From the NCBI GenBank assembly GCA_963725065.1, contig CAVRXD010000024.1, positions 186,001-250,000 of the forward strand: a stretch of DNA of 64,000 nucleotides, in the 5' to 3' direction. The stretch is from VAZQ01 sp963725065. Its GTDB lineage: Bacteria > Pseudomonadota > Alphaproteobacteria > Rhizobiales > Xanthobacteraceae. Made by a program: the position numbers and the translations under genes. The first letter of the stretch is position 1, and every line of letters starts with the position of its first letter. Under the pieces are notes generated by a model. That model saw only the letters and a list, made by a program, of their open reading frames with translations. It was not told the origin of the DNA and did not search any database. Below are positions 41,404 through 50,486 of the stretch, in pieces.

Positions 41404-42292
41404 CGATGTCGTCCTCCCAAAATGACTGCACCCGCGCGCCGGACTGGAGATCCGGAGGCGGGTGCCGTGGTTGCATGCGTTCGTTGGCAGGGAGCCGCGT
41501 CGCCGCCATCGCGGGACGACGCGGCTGGCCACGGTTTCGCCGAGGCGCAACCGAGGTTTCAGCTTGCGGTGGTGGTTACGGACGTAAGGGGTCGTCGCGC
41601 CGGCTTGCGGCGATCTGCGGTCGATCAGACCATCAGATCGACGGCGACCTTGTTATTCCGCCGTTTCAGCGGTGCCCACGATCACGGTTGGATCGCGGTT
41701 CGAGCCGCCATGGTGGACTGCCGCTGGGTACAGTCGCCAAAGTCGGCATCAAGACAATAGCTTCGCGGCAGCCGGCCGACTTCGACGACCGATGATCCAC
41801 GCGCAATTGTCATGATGCATTCCGTCTACGAGATTCGTGTAACGTTGTCGACAAAAAAATCGATGCATTCGGGTCGGGAGGGCTGGCAGCTGCGTCAACG
41901 ATATGCGGTCAGGCCCGGCAGCCGCGCGCTCCGCACCGATGTTTCATGCCACCTCCCATTCCATTTCCCGGACATGGCGGGATCCGCGGAATTGAAATTG
42001 ATGGAGTGTTGGAGATCGCCCGCCTTTGATGATCGGTCGCCGCTTCTTGATCTCGGCTTTGTGATGCGCGCACGGCACCGACGTTTGCTGGTCGCTTGTG
42101 GAATCTTCTGACCAGATCGTCGACGCGGCGGCGCACCGCACGGGACGTGCGGACGAGATGTGCTCGTCATGAGCCTTTCGGGTCATGGACCCACAGCGGC
42201 CGTGAACGACGTCAATGACCATCTTTGCGAAACAAAGACCTCCTCGAAATCTGCCAGTAGCGGTGGCGGTGGAAAGTGCTTATCTTTCCAAC
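41404..42292. other. Intergenic region without recognised gene
   Basis: These 889 bp lie between the divergent toxin-like gene and the small secreted protein. Several short frames are open (for example a 99-codon one at 41812-42111), but none shows a recognisable motif, credible ribosome binding site or typical composition. Base composition is less GC-biased than the flanks in places (41800-41870, 42000-42070). Promoters for both neighbours must lie here. Confidence 0.5.
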
Positions 42293-42763
42293 ATGAGCGT
42301 GTCGTTATCCAGGATCGTGGGTTTGGCCGTCGCCGTTCTCCTCCTCGGCGCGGATGCGACCGCGTCGGCGCGCCCCAAGCGGCACCCTGTCGCCCAGCGT
42401 CCGCCGGCGCAGGTGACGACGAACTGCGATGGAACGCCGATCATCATGCAGGGCATGCCCTGCCGGCAACGTCCCGCGCGCGCAGCGGAGCAGGCAACGG
42501 AGCAGACTGGGGAGCAGGCACCCAAGCGCGCCGAGCGCCGCCGGCTCACCACGCGCGGCAGCGGCGGTCCTTACGTCCCCTCGGTTCAACGCACGCCATC
42601 GCTGTCGCTGCCGCAGCCGTCGGGGTCGGTCTACACGCCGCCGGCGATCGCCAACCCCAGCGAGCGGATCAAGGACCTCAATTCATCTTTCCCGCTGAAC
42701 GGGGGCCTCGGGCTCAATCCCAGCAATCGCGACGACTACATCCGCTACAATCTCAACAGGTAA
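42293..42763 (+). CDS. Small exported Pro/Arg-rich hypothetical protein
   Basis: The 156-residue protein has a Sec signal peptide (hydrophobic core V-G-L-A-V-A-V-L-L-L-G, cleavage near A-S-A-R). A basic, Pro/Gln-rich region with one short loop between cysteines follows (T-N-C-D-G-T-P-I-I-M-Q-G-M-P-C). The C-terminal part Y-T-P-P-A-I-A-N-P-S-E-R-I and D-D-Y-I-R-Y-N-L-N-R ends it. I think it belongs to a conserved exported family of Bradyrhizobium with no known role. The ATG at 42293 is chosen over 42215 because the signal peptide starts there. Confidence 0.6.
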   Translation: MSVSLSRIVGLAVAVLLLGADATASARPKRHPVAQRPPAQVTTNCDGTPIIMQGMPCRQRPARAAEQATEQTGEQAPKRAERRRLTTRGSGGPYVPSVQRTPSLSLPQPSGSVYTPPAIANPSERIKDLNSSFPLNGGLGLNPSNRDDYIRYNLNR

Positions 42764-43027
42764 TGGCCGCTGCCGTTTCGGCAGAGCCGCCCGCCCGCGT
42801 CTGCTGCTGGCGCCGATGCGGCATTGCGGGACGACCGGTTCAGGTCTGCTGCCAGGGCGAGCGCGGGCCAGCAACGACTGCAGTCTTCATGTCCGGTCTG
42901 ACCCGTTGTTGACATAGCCCGGGCTGAAATCCCGGAGTGCGGCGACTGCCTGGCCGTGTCTGGCTGGAAGTACAGGAGAGGGCGGGCGGATGGCGTCGCA
43001 GGCGACTTGAGGCGCACCGCCGCCGTC

Positions 43028-45916
43028 TCACAGGAACATCAGGACCGAGTCGCCCGAGAGCACACCGCTGAGCTGGATCATGCCGTCCGCCGCCAGATCG
43101 GCGTCGGTGTTGAGCTGGAGGAATGTGTCGGTGCCGTTGCTGAACCAGTTGATCTGGCCCGGCGCCGTGAACGCGGCGGTGCTGATGAAGTCGAAGTCCT
43201 GGTCGTCGGGCTGCGTCTCGTCCGCATCGATGTTGGTGAAGTGGAGCACGTCGCCCTGCGCGCTGCTGTAGTCGGCGACAATGTCCGGGCTGGCCAAGCC
43301 GACCTCATCGGTGGACGACCACAGGAACCCGTCGGCGCCGCCGCTGCCGCGCAACGTATCGATGCCCAGGCCGCCGACGAGGACGTTGATGCCGTCGTTG
43401 CCGGTGAGGAAGTTGTCGAACTCGTTGCCGGTCAGATTGATCGCGGCCGTAGTGGTGGCCGGGTCGGCATACAGCACCTCGACTTCGCACCCGGCCGCGA
43501 GGCTGTAGCTCACAGTGGTCTGCAACCAGTCGAAGCCTTCGCCGATCGCCTCGGTCACCACGTCGCCGGCATCGTCGACGATGAAGATGTCCCCGCCGTC
43601 GCCGCCCCACATGCTGTCGGCCCCGGTGCCGCCGTCGATGATGTCGGCGCCGCCGGCGCCCTTGATCGCGTCGACGCCGCCGCCTCCGTTCAGCAGGTTG
43701 TCGTAGTTGCTGCCCCAGATCACGTTGTCCCGGTCATTGCCGGTGCCGTTGAGACCGCCGACGCCGATCAGCGCCAGGTTTTCGACTTCGGCACTGAGCG
43801 TGTAGCTGATCGAGGCATCGACGGTGTCGGTGCCTCCGCCGGCATATTCCGTCACCACGTCGTCCGCGTCGTCGACGATGTAGATGTCATTGCCGGTTCC
43901 GCCGGACATGCTGTCGGCATCGTCACCGCCATCGAGCTCGTCGTCGCCGCTACTACCTTCGAGCGTGTCGTCACCATCGCCGCCGTTGAGCGTGTCGTTG
44001 GCGGCGCCGCCGCGCAGCGTGTCGCTTGCGCCACCGCCTTCGAGCCAGTCTTCGCCGCCATTGCCTTCGAGTGTGTCGGCATCATCGCCGCCGTCGAGCG
44101 TGTCGCCGCCGGCGCCACCATAGAGGACGTCGTGGCCGCCCCCGCCATTCAGATAGAGAGAGATGTCGGCATTGTTGATCCGATCGCCATAGATGAAATC
44201 CTGCGCGAGCGCGCCGTTGACGGTCACGGTGTCGTCCGAGGAGGAGTTCGCCAGGGGAATGGCGAGTTCGACGTTGTTGATCCCCGCGCCGGCTGTCGGT
44301 CCGTGCAGGTTGATGACCTCGACGCTCGTCAAGGTGCCGTTGGCGCCGAGCAGCACCGGCGGCCCCAAAAACTGCGCGACATAGTCGTCCAGATCGAGCG
44401 TATCGGTGCCGGAGCCACCGTCGAGAATGTCGTCGTCGAGATCGTCAAGCGTAACGTTCGCGAATACGTCGTTGCCGCCGTTGCCGTACAGGACGTCGGC
44501 GCCGGCGCCGCCGTCGAGAGTGTCGCCGAGCGAGCCGCCATGGACGGTCTCGGCGCTACCGTCGCCGACATAGGATTGCAGATTGATGACCTGCGAATAG
44601 ATGTCGGAGGTTGCACCGTCGTAGTCGGTCCACGTCACGAACGCATCGCCGTTGGCGAGGGCCGTGACGGTCGGGTACTTCTGGTCGTCGGTGGTCGAGG
44701 TGTTGACGGTGAATTCCTCGCCCGACTTGACGCCGCCCGAGGTGAAGACCTGGCCTTTGATCGCCGAGCCGCTTCCGTCGCCTGCCATGTCCTCCCACAC
44801 GACGATGAATCGTCCATCCGTCAGCGCCGCGACGGCCGGGTCCGCCGTGTCGCTCGACGAAGAATCGATGGTGAACTCGCCGCCGATCTTGGTTCCGCCC
44901 GGCGAGAAGAGCTGGCCGACGATGTTGTCAACGCCGCCACCCACGTCTCCATCTTCCCACACAACGATGATGTTGCCGTTGTTGAGTTTGCCCAGCGCGG
45001 GGTTCTCCGAGTAGTCCGAGCCCACGCTGGCCGGGTTCGCGCCGTGCCCAAAGTCGATTTTGATTTCTTTCTCGAGCCAGGAGGCGCTTGAGGTGCCCTC
45101 CCAGGAGTGCCTTTCATAAGCGGTGATGACCGTGCCGTCAGACAGCGTAATGGCCTTGGGATTTTCAAAGCTGTCGAGCTCCGGATAGCCCGGCGGGTCC
45201 TGTTCGACAATGACACTATAGGACACGTTGTGCGCGTAGGTGACGTCGTGGACCCGGTCGTTGAGAATTTCCGCATCGCCATCGGAAAATCTCACGATAT
45301 TGTTCTCGCCTCCCTCGTAGTTGATCAAGGTGAGGATCGGGGGGGTGAATAGAAAGAGTTGACTATCGGTGTAGTGCACCTCGTCGACCGCGATCAGGTC
45401 GAAATCGTCGCTGTTCACAGCGAGATTGGCGGTGAGCGCGGTCGAGCCCTGCAGGTGGTCGGTGAGCTCGATATCCGGCAGAAGGTAATCATCACGGAAA
45501 CTGTAGTCGTAGATGAAGAGCGCGTGGGTATCCTCGTCGCCGACCTTGTCCCCATCTGCCGCGAAGACCTGGGTCACGACGTGCCTCTGTGATGCATCGT
45601 CCGCGAAATCGAATGGTGAATTGGACCAGTCGGCGCCGCTCGTCCATCCGGCCGCGAAGCCGCCATTGCCAAGCGCCGTCAGCGAGACATCGTACTGGCT
45701 GCCAGTCAGCGTCGTGTTCAGCATGAACTCCGAGCCGTCCCTGGTGACGCCATTCGCGTTCAGTATCTGTCCGCGCACATTGATTGCGGTGCCAATGGTG
45801 TCGGTCCAGGCTACGACGATGTCGCCATTGAGGAGCTGTGTTACCGCTGATCGATTCTGGTCTCCGCCAATAGTCGTGTTGACGGTGTATTGAGACCCAA
45901 GCTTCGCAAAACTCAT
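43028..45916 (-). CDS. Large RTX/VCBS-type secreted calcium-binding protein
   Basis: The 962-residue acidic protein has no N-terminal signal. The first half contains several repeats built around N-G-D-I-V-V-A-W-T-D, N-G-N-I-I-V-V-W-E-D and D-G-R-F-I-V-V-W-E-D, typical beta-propeller-like repeats of large secreted proteins. From about residue 450 there are many nonapeptides of the G-G-x-G-x-D-x-L type, for example G-G-A-G-G-D-T-L-D-G-G and G-G-D-G-D-D-T-L, which bind Ca2+. The hydrophobic C-terminus L-S-G-D-S-V-L-M-F-L fits type I secretion. No exporter genes are adjacent. No enzymatic domain is apparent, so an adhesin or surface-layer-like role is as likely as toxicity. Confidence 0.87.
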   Translation of the reverse strand: MSFAKLGSQYTVNTTIGGDQNRSAVTQLLNGDIVVAWTDTIGTAINVRGQILNANGVTRDGSEFMLNTTLTGSQYDVSLTALGNGGFAAGWTSGADWSNSPFDFADDASQRHVVTQVFAADGDKVGDEDTHALFIYDYSFRDDYLLPDIELTDHLQGSTALTANLAVNSDDFDLIAVDEVHYTDSQLFLFTPPILTLINYEGGENNIVRFSDGDAEILNDRVHDVTYAHNVSYSVIVEQDPPGYPELDSFENPKAITLSDGTVITAYERHSWEGTSSASWLEKEIKIDFGHGANPASVGSDYSENPALGKLNNGNIIVVWEDGDVGGGVDNIVGQLFSPGGTKIGGEFTIDSSSSDTADPAVAALTDGRFIVVWEDMAGDGSGSAIKGQVFTSGGVKSGEEFTVNTSTTDDQKYPTVTALANGDAFVTWTDYDGATSDIYSQVINLQSYVGDGSAETVHGGSLGDTLDGGAGADVLYGNGGNDVFANVTLDDLDDDILDGGSGTDTLDLDDYVAQFLGPPVLLGANGTLTSVEVINLHGPTAGAGINNVELAIPLANSSSDDTVTVNGALAQDFIYGDRINNADISLYLNGGGGHDVLYGGAGGDTLDGGDDADTLEGNGGEDWLEGGGASDTLRGGAANDTLNGGDGDDTLEGSSGDDELDGGDDADSMSGGTGNDIYIVDDADDVVTEYAGGGTDTVDASISYTLSAEVENLALIGVGGLNGTGNDRDNVIWGSNYDNLLNGGGGVDAIKGAGGADIIDGGTGADSMWGGDGGDIFIVDDAGDVVTEAIGEGFDWLQTTVSYSLAAGCEVEVLYADPATTTAAINLTGNEFDNFLTGNDGINVLVGGLGIDTLRGSGGADGFLWSSTDEVGLASPDIVADYSSAQGDVLHFTNIDADETQPDDQDFDFISTAAFTAPGQINWFSNGTDTFLQLNTDADLAADGMIQLSGVLSGDSVLMFL

Positions 45917-45969
45917 GGCGCACTCCTTGTCATGTTTGTCTTGCTTCGGAGGCTCATACGGCCTGTGAA

Positions 45970-46126
45970 CTACCCGGATAAGCGCACGTTGAGCGCCGTC
46001 ACACGTTTCGTACCAAGGCTGCGAATCGTGTCGTGCCCATCACCTCCGTAGACGTGATCGTCGCCGGAGGTGACCCCGTCGCCGGCATTGAAAATGCCCG
46101 AGTTCGTCGGTCCATAGACGAGGCCA
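45970..46126 (-). pseudogene. Remnant of an RTX-type gene (3' end)
   Basis: On the minus strand a frame reading G-L-V-Y-G-P-T-N-S-G-I-F-N-A-G-D-G and S-G-D-D-H-V-Y-G-G-D-G-H-D-T-I ends in a stop at 45970-45972. It contains an RTX-like nonapeptide but has no start codon or upstream part. It lies 54 bp before the start of the intact RTX gene on the same strand, so it is probably the tail of a former paralogue. Confidence 0.4.
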
Positions 46127-46639
46127 TGGTCCTTCCCTTTCCTTGTCGAAGCTTTGCGCGCGGCGCCTGGATTACTGCTCGCGTCTTTCGCCGACGCAGC
46201 CGTGCTGCCGGCTCATTCTGGCGACGAATGCCACAGGTGCTGTCCTTTGGTGCTGCGACAAGGCCGGCGGTTCGCGCGTTGCGTGTTCACACCTCGGTGA
46301 TCGCCATCTGCGCGAGCACTATCGGTCGCCGAAACGGTGCATTGCACCGGGACACGACACCTCGCAGCACGAGAAGTTGACGTCGCGTTGTGCGCGCCGG
46401 TGAGGCGGCTCATGCCTTCGTCGAGATTGTGGTCTGACGAAGCAATAGCGCCAAACTATCGGGATCTTTGTCGCGGCCGCGCGGTAATGTGACCGGTTTG
46501 AAATGTCTCCTACTGGCACCAAGCGGACTTGCCAAGTTCGCTATGCGCGGCAGAACGCAGCGCGGGGCCATCGGCACGCCCGGGCGTACCGCAACGCCCA
46601 TTTACTGCAACGCATAGTGTCCTGCGACGGATAGGTCGA
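46127..46639. other. Intergenic region without recognised gene
   Basis: The stretch lies between the RTX remnant and the L,D-transpeptidase stop. No frame in it carries a recognisable domain. It is rich in CGA- and TTGC-type words and lower in GC than the coding flanks, which is consistent with degraded sequence, but nothing specific can be supported. Confidence 0.4.
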
Positions 46640-47752
46640 TCAGAACACGGTGCCGAACATTTTGCTCGTCAACGATCCATCGTTGTCGACCCAGCGGATC
46701 GGCGGCAGGTGCGGCAGGTAGGATGCATACGGCAGCACCTCCGAAAGCGTTATTCTGCCCGGATACCACGGGAGGAAAAACGCATTCATGCCGCCGTCCA
46801 GTCCGCTGTAGATGGGAGCGGTTGGCACCTCGTCTGCGAGCAATTGCGCGTATTCGAGCTCGTCGGCGCGTTGTTTCTCCAGCGCCGGCCGCGCGATTTT
46901 CGGGTTCACGACAAAGTCGGGGCATTTGCCGGTGGGATTGAACACCAGCGGATTGGGCGAATTCGGGGGCGGTTGCGCATCGAAGACATAGCGGCGATTG
47001 CACACGTCCACCTTGGGTTCGAGACGCGTCGCAAAGAAATGATCGTTGCCGATCTTGAGCATCTGCCAGAACGCCAACTCCGGATGATTGCGATGCCGCG
47101 CCAGGTTCGCCGGCGTCAGGCGGAACGGATAGGCCTGGACCTGGAATGACGGCCGGCCAAGGAGCGAGTCGCGCGCCAGCGAATAGATCTCGCTGATCTG
47201 TTCGTCGGTCATGGCATAGCAACCGGCTGACGAGCAGTCGCCGTGGATCATCAGCAGGCTGCCGTTGCGGTTGTTCGCCTTGTCGAAGCTGTTGGGGTAG
47301 CCGGTGTTGATCGCAAGATAGTAATTGGAATTGGGATTCATCAGCTCGGGCGTCACCGTGTAGAACCCCTCCGGAGCCTGACGGTCGCCCTCATACAACT
47401 TCGGCCCAAGATCGCCCGACCACCGGCAGATCGGATAGACCTTCAGGAACTGGAAACGCCCGGTGCTGTCCTGCTTCCAGACTTCGAGCTCCGCCTCTTC
47501 CTTGAAAATGCGCACAAGGATCGGCGAATGTTTTGGCATCTTCCTTTGCCGGAGCAGCGCGAGCAGCTCGGGCGGCAACTCCTGTGTCGCCTTGGCCGGC
47601 AACGGCTTTGCCGCCTTGGCCGGCGACTCCGTTGTTGCCTTGGCCGGCGACGGATTGCTGCCTTCGCCAAGGCACGTGACCGGCGCCAATGCCGCGGCAA
47701 CAGCCGCCGTCAGCACAAGCGCACGGACCACCGTGGCGCGGATCATTGCCAT
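46640..47752 (-). CDS. Exported L,D-transpeptidase (YkuD domain, YafK-like)
   Basis: The 370-residue protein has a signal peptide (hydrophobic core A-L-V-L-T-A-A-V-A-A-A-L-A-P) and a low-complexity linker with repeated P-A-K-A-T near 35-58. The YkuD catalytic domain has H170 and C178 in M-I-H-G-D-C-S-S-A-G-C-Y-A-M-T. It would form or cut L,D-bonds (3-3 cross-links) in periplasmic murein. G-P-K-L-Y-E-G-D-R-Q-A-P-E-G-F-Y resembles YafK-like amidase-type members. The Mur ligase gene lies 137 bp away on the same strand and an LD-carboxypeptidase gene follows divergently, giving a murein-processing group. Confidence 0.88.
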   Translation of the reverse strand: MAMIRATVVRALVLTAAVAAALAPVTCLGEGSNPSPAKATTESPAKAAKPLPAKATQELPPELLALLRQRKMPKHSPILVRIFKEEAELEVWKQDSTGRFQFLKVYPICRWSGDLGPKLYEGDRQAPEGFYTVTPELMNPNSNYYLAINTGYPNSFDKANNRNGSLLMIHGDCSSAGCYAMTDEQISEIYSLARDSLLGRPSFQVQAYPFRLTPANLARHRNHPELAFWQMLKIGNDHFFATRLEPKVDVCNRRYVFDAQPPPNSPNPLVFNPTGKCPDFVVNPKIARPALEKQRADELEYAQLLADEVPTAPIYSGLDGGMNAFFLPWYPGRITLSEVLPYASYLPHLPPIRWVDNDGSLTSKMFGTVF

Positions 47753-47889
47753 GCCCCCGACCTGGAACCTGTCCGGTCTGAATGCGTGCAGTCGGTGGCT
47801 TTCCTAGGGCAAAGCCGGCTCGGCAAACCTGGACATCGGGGCGGATATTGGCCCAGGGCCGACCTGACCCAGGGCGGTCATTGCCGCGA

Positions 47890-49377
47890 TCACTTGATGC
47901 CGCCGGGCCGCCCTCCAGCGGCCGGAACCTCGGCAACGAGCGTGTCGCTAGTGGCGATCGAACCTTTGTCCTTTGGCACTGCGAGCCGTCGCAGGAGCTC
48001 GCGTGCGAACTGCGAAAGCGAATCGTCGCGCGCGCCCATGACTACGATGCGATCGCCACGACGGGCGAGCCTGACCAGCTCGTCGCCACAGGCGGCGCGG
48101 TCAGGAAAAGCAAAGGCCTTTCGGCCACGCCGCTGGATTTCGCTCACAATAGCGTCGCTGCCGACGCTGCGGTCGACCGTGCCGCCGAAGTAAACGGGCT
48201 CGGGCATGACCAGAACGTCCTCGGCTTGCAACCCGCTTGCAAAGCAGTCCACCAAGGCGTCCCGCATCAAACGAATCGGTCCGTAGCCATGGGGCTGGAA
48301 CATCAGCAGCAGGCGGCCGGGAAACGCGTGCATGGTTTCGAGCGTGGCCGCTATCTTGTCGGGGTTGTGGGCAAAGTCATCGACCACGGTGATGTCATTG
48401 GCTTCGCCCACGACCTCCAGTCGGCGACGGATGCCGCTGAACTCGCCGAGATGGGCCGCGGCCGCTGCGAGCGGCACGCCGCACGCCTTCGCGGCACTCA
48501 TGGCGGCGAGTGCATTGGCCACGTTGTGCAGCCCTGGCACTTTCAGGGCCACCTCGACGGCCTCATCGGTATCGCGCGCCTTGACGTGAAAGGCGATTCC
48601 AGCCGGCGACCGGACCGGTGGAGACGCGACGAGGTCGGCTTGCGCAGCACCCAGACTGTAGGTCACCGCCTGCCCAGGCTTCAAACCGGCCAGGAGCGCC
48701 GCGGTTTCTGCGTTATCGAGATTCAGCACCACGGTTTGCGCGTTGGCGACGAAACCGCGGAAAAGCATGCGCAGCTCGTCCAGCGATTTATGGTCCAGGG
48801 AGATGTTGTTCACGACGGCGACGCGGGGCTCGAAAAACGCAATCGAGCCGTCGCTCTCGTCCACTTCACTGACGAAAACCTCGCCCTCGCCAATCCTGGC
48901 GCTGGCAAAAGGTGAGCTCGCGTCGATGAAGTTCTTCATATCCGCGCCATTGACGATCGTCGGGCCCTTTCCGGCGCGGTGCAGAATCCACCCGAGCATG
49001 CCGACCGTGGTGGACTTGCCGCTCGTGCCGGCGACACCGACGCCTCGGCCGGCAGAGTTGAAGAGTTCGGCGAGAAGCCGCGCGCGGGTGGTGACGACGG
49101 CGCCAATACGACGCGCGGCTTGCACGTCGGGGACCGTCTCCTCGACAGCAGCAGACGTGACCACGATCTGACTGGCCCGGCTGACGCCACTCCCATCCTG
49201 CGGATGAAGCAGCACGCCACGTGCACGCAGAAAATCAAATCGTTCGGCATTGCGTCCCTGGTCAAGCGCACGGTCGGAGCCCTCGACCAGTCCGCCCCTC
49301 GCCTGGATGATCAAAGCGAGTGGGGTCATGCCACTTCCGCCGACACCGCAAAAAAAGTAATCTCCGTGCTGGGACAT
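47890..49377 (-). CDS. Mur ligase family protein (MurC/Mpl type)
   Basis: The 495-residue cytoplasmic ligase starts with the MurC/Mpl-type motif F-F-C-G-V-G-G-S-G-M-T-P-L. Its P-loop is G-T-S-G-K-S-T at 117-123, then S-E-V-D-E-S-D-G-S and L-D-H-K-S-L. The ADP-binding C-domain has V-D-D-F-A-H-N-P-D-K-I where MurC usually has D-D-Y-A-H-H-P-T-E; here the second His is Asn and the end differs. With an LD-carboxypeptidase next to it, the best guess is a recycling ligase of the Mpl kind, joining murein peptide to UDP-MurNAc. MurC itself is less likely because it normally sits in the dcw cluster. Confidence 0.82.
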   Translation of the reverse strand: MSQHGDYFFCGVGGSGMTPLALIIQARGGLVEGSDRALDQGRNAERFDFLRARGVLLHPQDGSGVSRASQIVVTSAAVEETVPDVQAARRIGAVVTTRARLLAELFNSAGRGVGVAGTSGKSTTVGMLGWILHRAGKGPTIVNGADMKNFIDASSPFASARIGEGEVFVSEVDESDGSIAFFEPRVAVVNNISLDHKSLDELRMLFRGFVANAQTVVLNLDNAETAALLAGLKPGQAVTYSLGAAQADLVASPPVRSPAGIAFHVKARDTDEAVEVALKVPGLHNVANALAAMSAAKACGVPLAAAAAHLGEFSGIRRRLEVVGEANDITVVDDFAHNPDKIAATLETMHAFPGRLLLMFQPHGYGPIRLMRDALVDCFASGLQAEDVLVMPEPVYFGGTVDRSVGSDAIVSEIQRRGRKAFAFPDRAACGDELVRLARRGDRIVVMGARDDSLSQFARELLRRLAVPKDKGSIATSDTLVAEVPAAGGRPGGIK

Positions 49378-49411
49378 CGGCGAAATCTAATGGGGTTGCT
49401 GATGAGGTGCA

Positions 49412-50293
49412 ATGCGGGTCGGGCGCTTGGATGAGCAAAAGAGGTGCAGGATCGGCGTCGTCGCGCCGGCTTCGCGCATGTCTCCGGACGTTGCTGAGAG
49501 AGTGCCGGCGCTGGCCCGATCGCTGTATCCGGACAGGACGCCTGAGATCGTCTTCCACCCCCAGTGCTTCGCTTCGCACGGACATTTCGCTGGCGATGAC
49601 GAAACGCGCGCACGGGCTTTCCTCGACATCGCCAATGACGAGAGCTACGACGCGGTGTGGTTCGCGCGCGGCGGTTACGGTTCCTGCCGCATGGTGGAAG
49701 CTGTCATTTGCAGGTTGACGGAGCAGTCCAGACGAAAGGCCTACGTGGGCTACAGCGATACCGGTGTGCTGCTTGCCGCCTTGTACCGGGCCGGGTTCGA
49801 GGCCGTGGCGCACGGTCCCGTGGCGCAGGACATTCTCCGGGACGGGGGAGACGCAGCGGTTGAGCGAGCGCTCGCCTGGATGGTCGATCGGGCGCCGGAG
49901 GCGTTGGAGCCCACGGTCGGCCGCGCGAAGAAGACAGCGGCATTCAACATGTCGGTCCTCAGCCAGATACTTGGCACGCCGCTGCAACCTGACCTCGACG
50001 AACATGTGCTCATGCTGGAAGAGGTGGGGGAGGCAATGTACCGGATTGATAGGTCGCTATTTCACATTACCAGCAACGCCGACATCAGGCGGGTGTCGGG
50101 CGTGATGCTTGGCCGTTGCGGCGACGTCACCCCGAACCGGCCGGATTTCGGAATGAACGAAGAAGAGATCGCCCGTTACTGGTGCCAGAGGTCCGGGATT
50201 CCATGGTTGGGACGCGCCGACATTGGGCATGACGTCGACAATAAGATTGTTCCCTTCGGGGCCGGCGCATGCCGCGACCCCGGCAAGAAGTGA
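49412..50293 (+). CDS. ldcA: LD-carboxypeptidase (peptidase family S66)
   Basis: The 293-residue cytoplasmic serine peptidase has the S66 layout: I-G-V-V-A-P-A-S at 14-21, A-R-G-G-Y-G-S near 86-91, the nucleophile Ser115 in V-G-Y-S-D-T-G, Glu203/204 in L-M-L-E-E-V-G-E, and His273 in G-H-D-V-D-N-K-I-V-P-F-G. It removes the terminal D-Ala from tetrapeptides across an L,D-bond, the step before Mpl in murein recycling. It is divergent from the Mur ligase with only 34 bp between start codons, so the promoters must overlap coding sequence or one start is further in. No signal peptide is visible. Confidence 0.9.
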   Translation: MRVGRLDEQKRCRIGVVAPASRMSPDVAERVPALARSLYPDRTPEIVFHPQCFASHGHFAGDDETRARAFLDIANDESYDAVWFARGGYGSCRMVEAVICRLTEQSRRKAYVGYSDTGVLLAALYRAGFEAVAHGPVAQDILRDGGDAAVERALAWMVDRAPEALEPTVGRAKKTAAFNMSVLSQILGTPLQPDLDEHVLMLEEVGEAMYRIDRSLFHITSNADIRRVSGVMLGRCGDVTPNRPDFGMNEEEIARYWCQRSGIPWLGRADIGHDVDNKIVPFGAGACRDPGKK

Positions 50294-50403
50294 CCACGAG
50301 CGACGCAGCCGACCGCATTGCTCGCTGATCGCAGCAAGGCCGGTCACATCAAGACGCCGTCATGGAACGACGCGAGTGACCCATATGCGACATGCGCCGC
50401 CAA

Positions 50404-50486
50404 TCATTCAATCACTTCGTCGCATGGCGAGCAGCATCAGTGGTATGGTGAGGCCGAGCACATGAGCAGCCTCGCTCAAGTACCCA
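50404..50486 (-). pseudogene. Remnant of a TrpX-type ABC binding-protein gene (3' end)
   Basis: On the minus strand L-G-L-T-I-P-L-M-L-L-A is followed, after a frame change, by D-E-V-I-E and a stop at 50404-50406. The intact paralogue at 59772-60752 ends A-L-G-L-T-V-P-S-S-V-L-A-I-A-D-E-V-I-E. About 25 codons are recognisable. It lies just beyond the stop of the radical SAM gene. Confidence 0.45.

Noticed and set aside
41812..42111. A 99-codon plus-strand frame in the gap before the small secreted protein
   Set aside because: It has no recognisable motif, no convincing ribosome binding site and atypical composition, so it cannot be supported as a gene.
42956..45091. A 711-codon plus-strand frame antisense to the RTX gene
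   Set aside because: It is the mirror of the Gly/Asp-rich repeats, giving a Val/Ala/Asp-rich product with no motif. The minus-strand RTX gene explains it.
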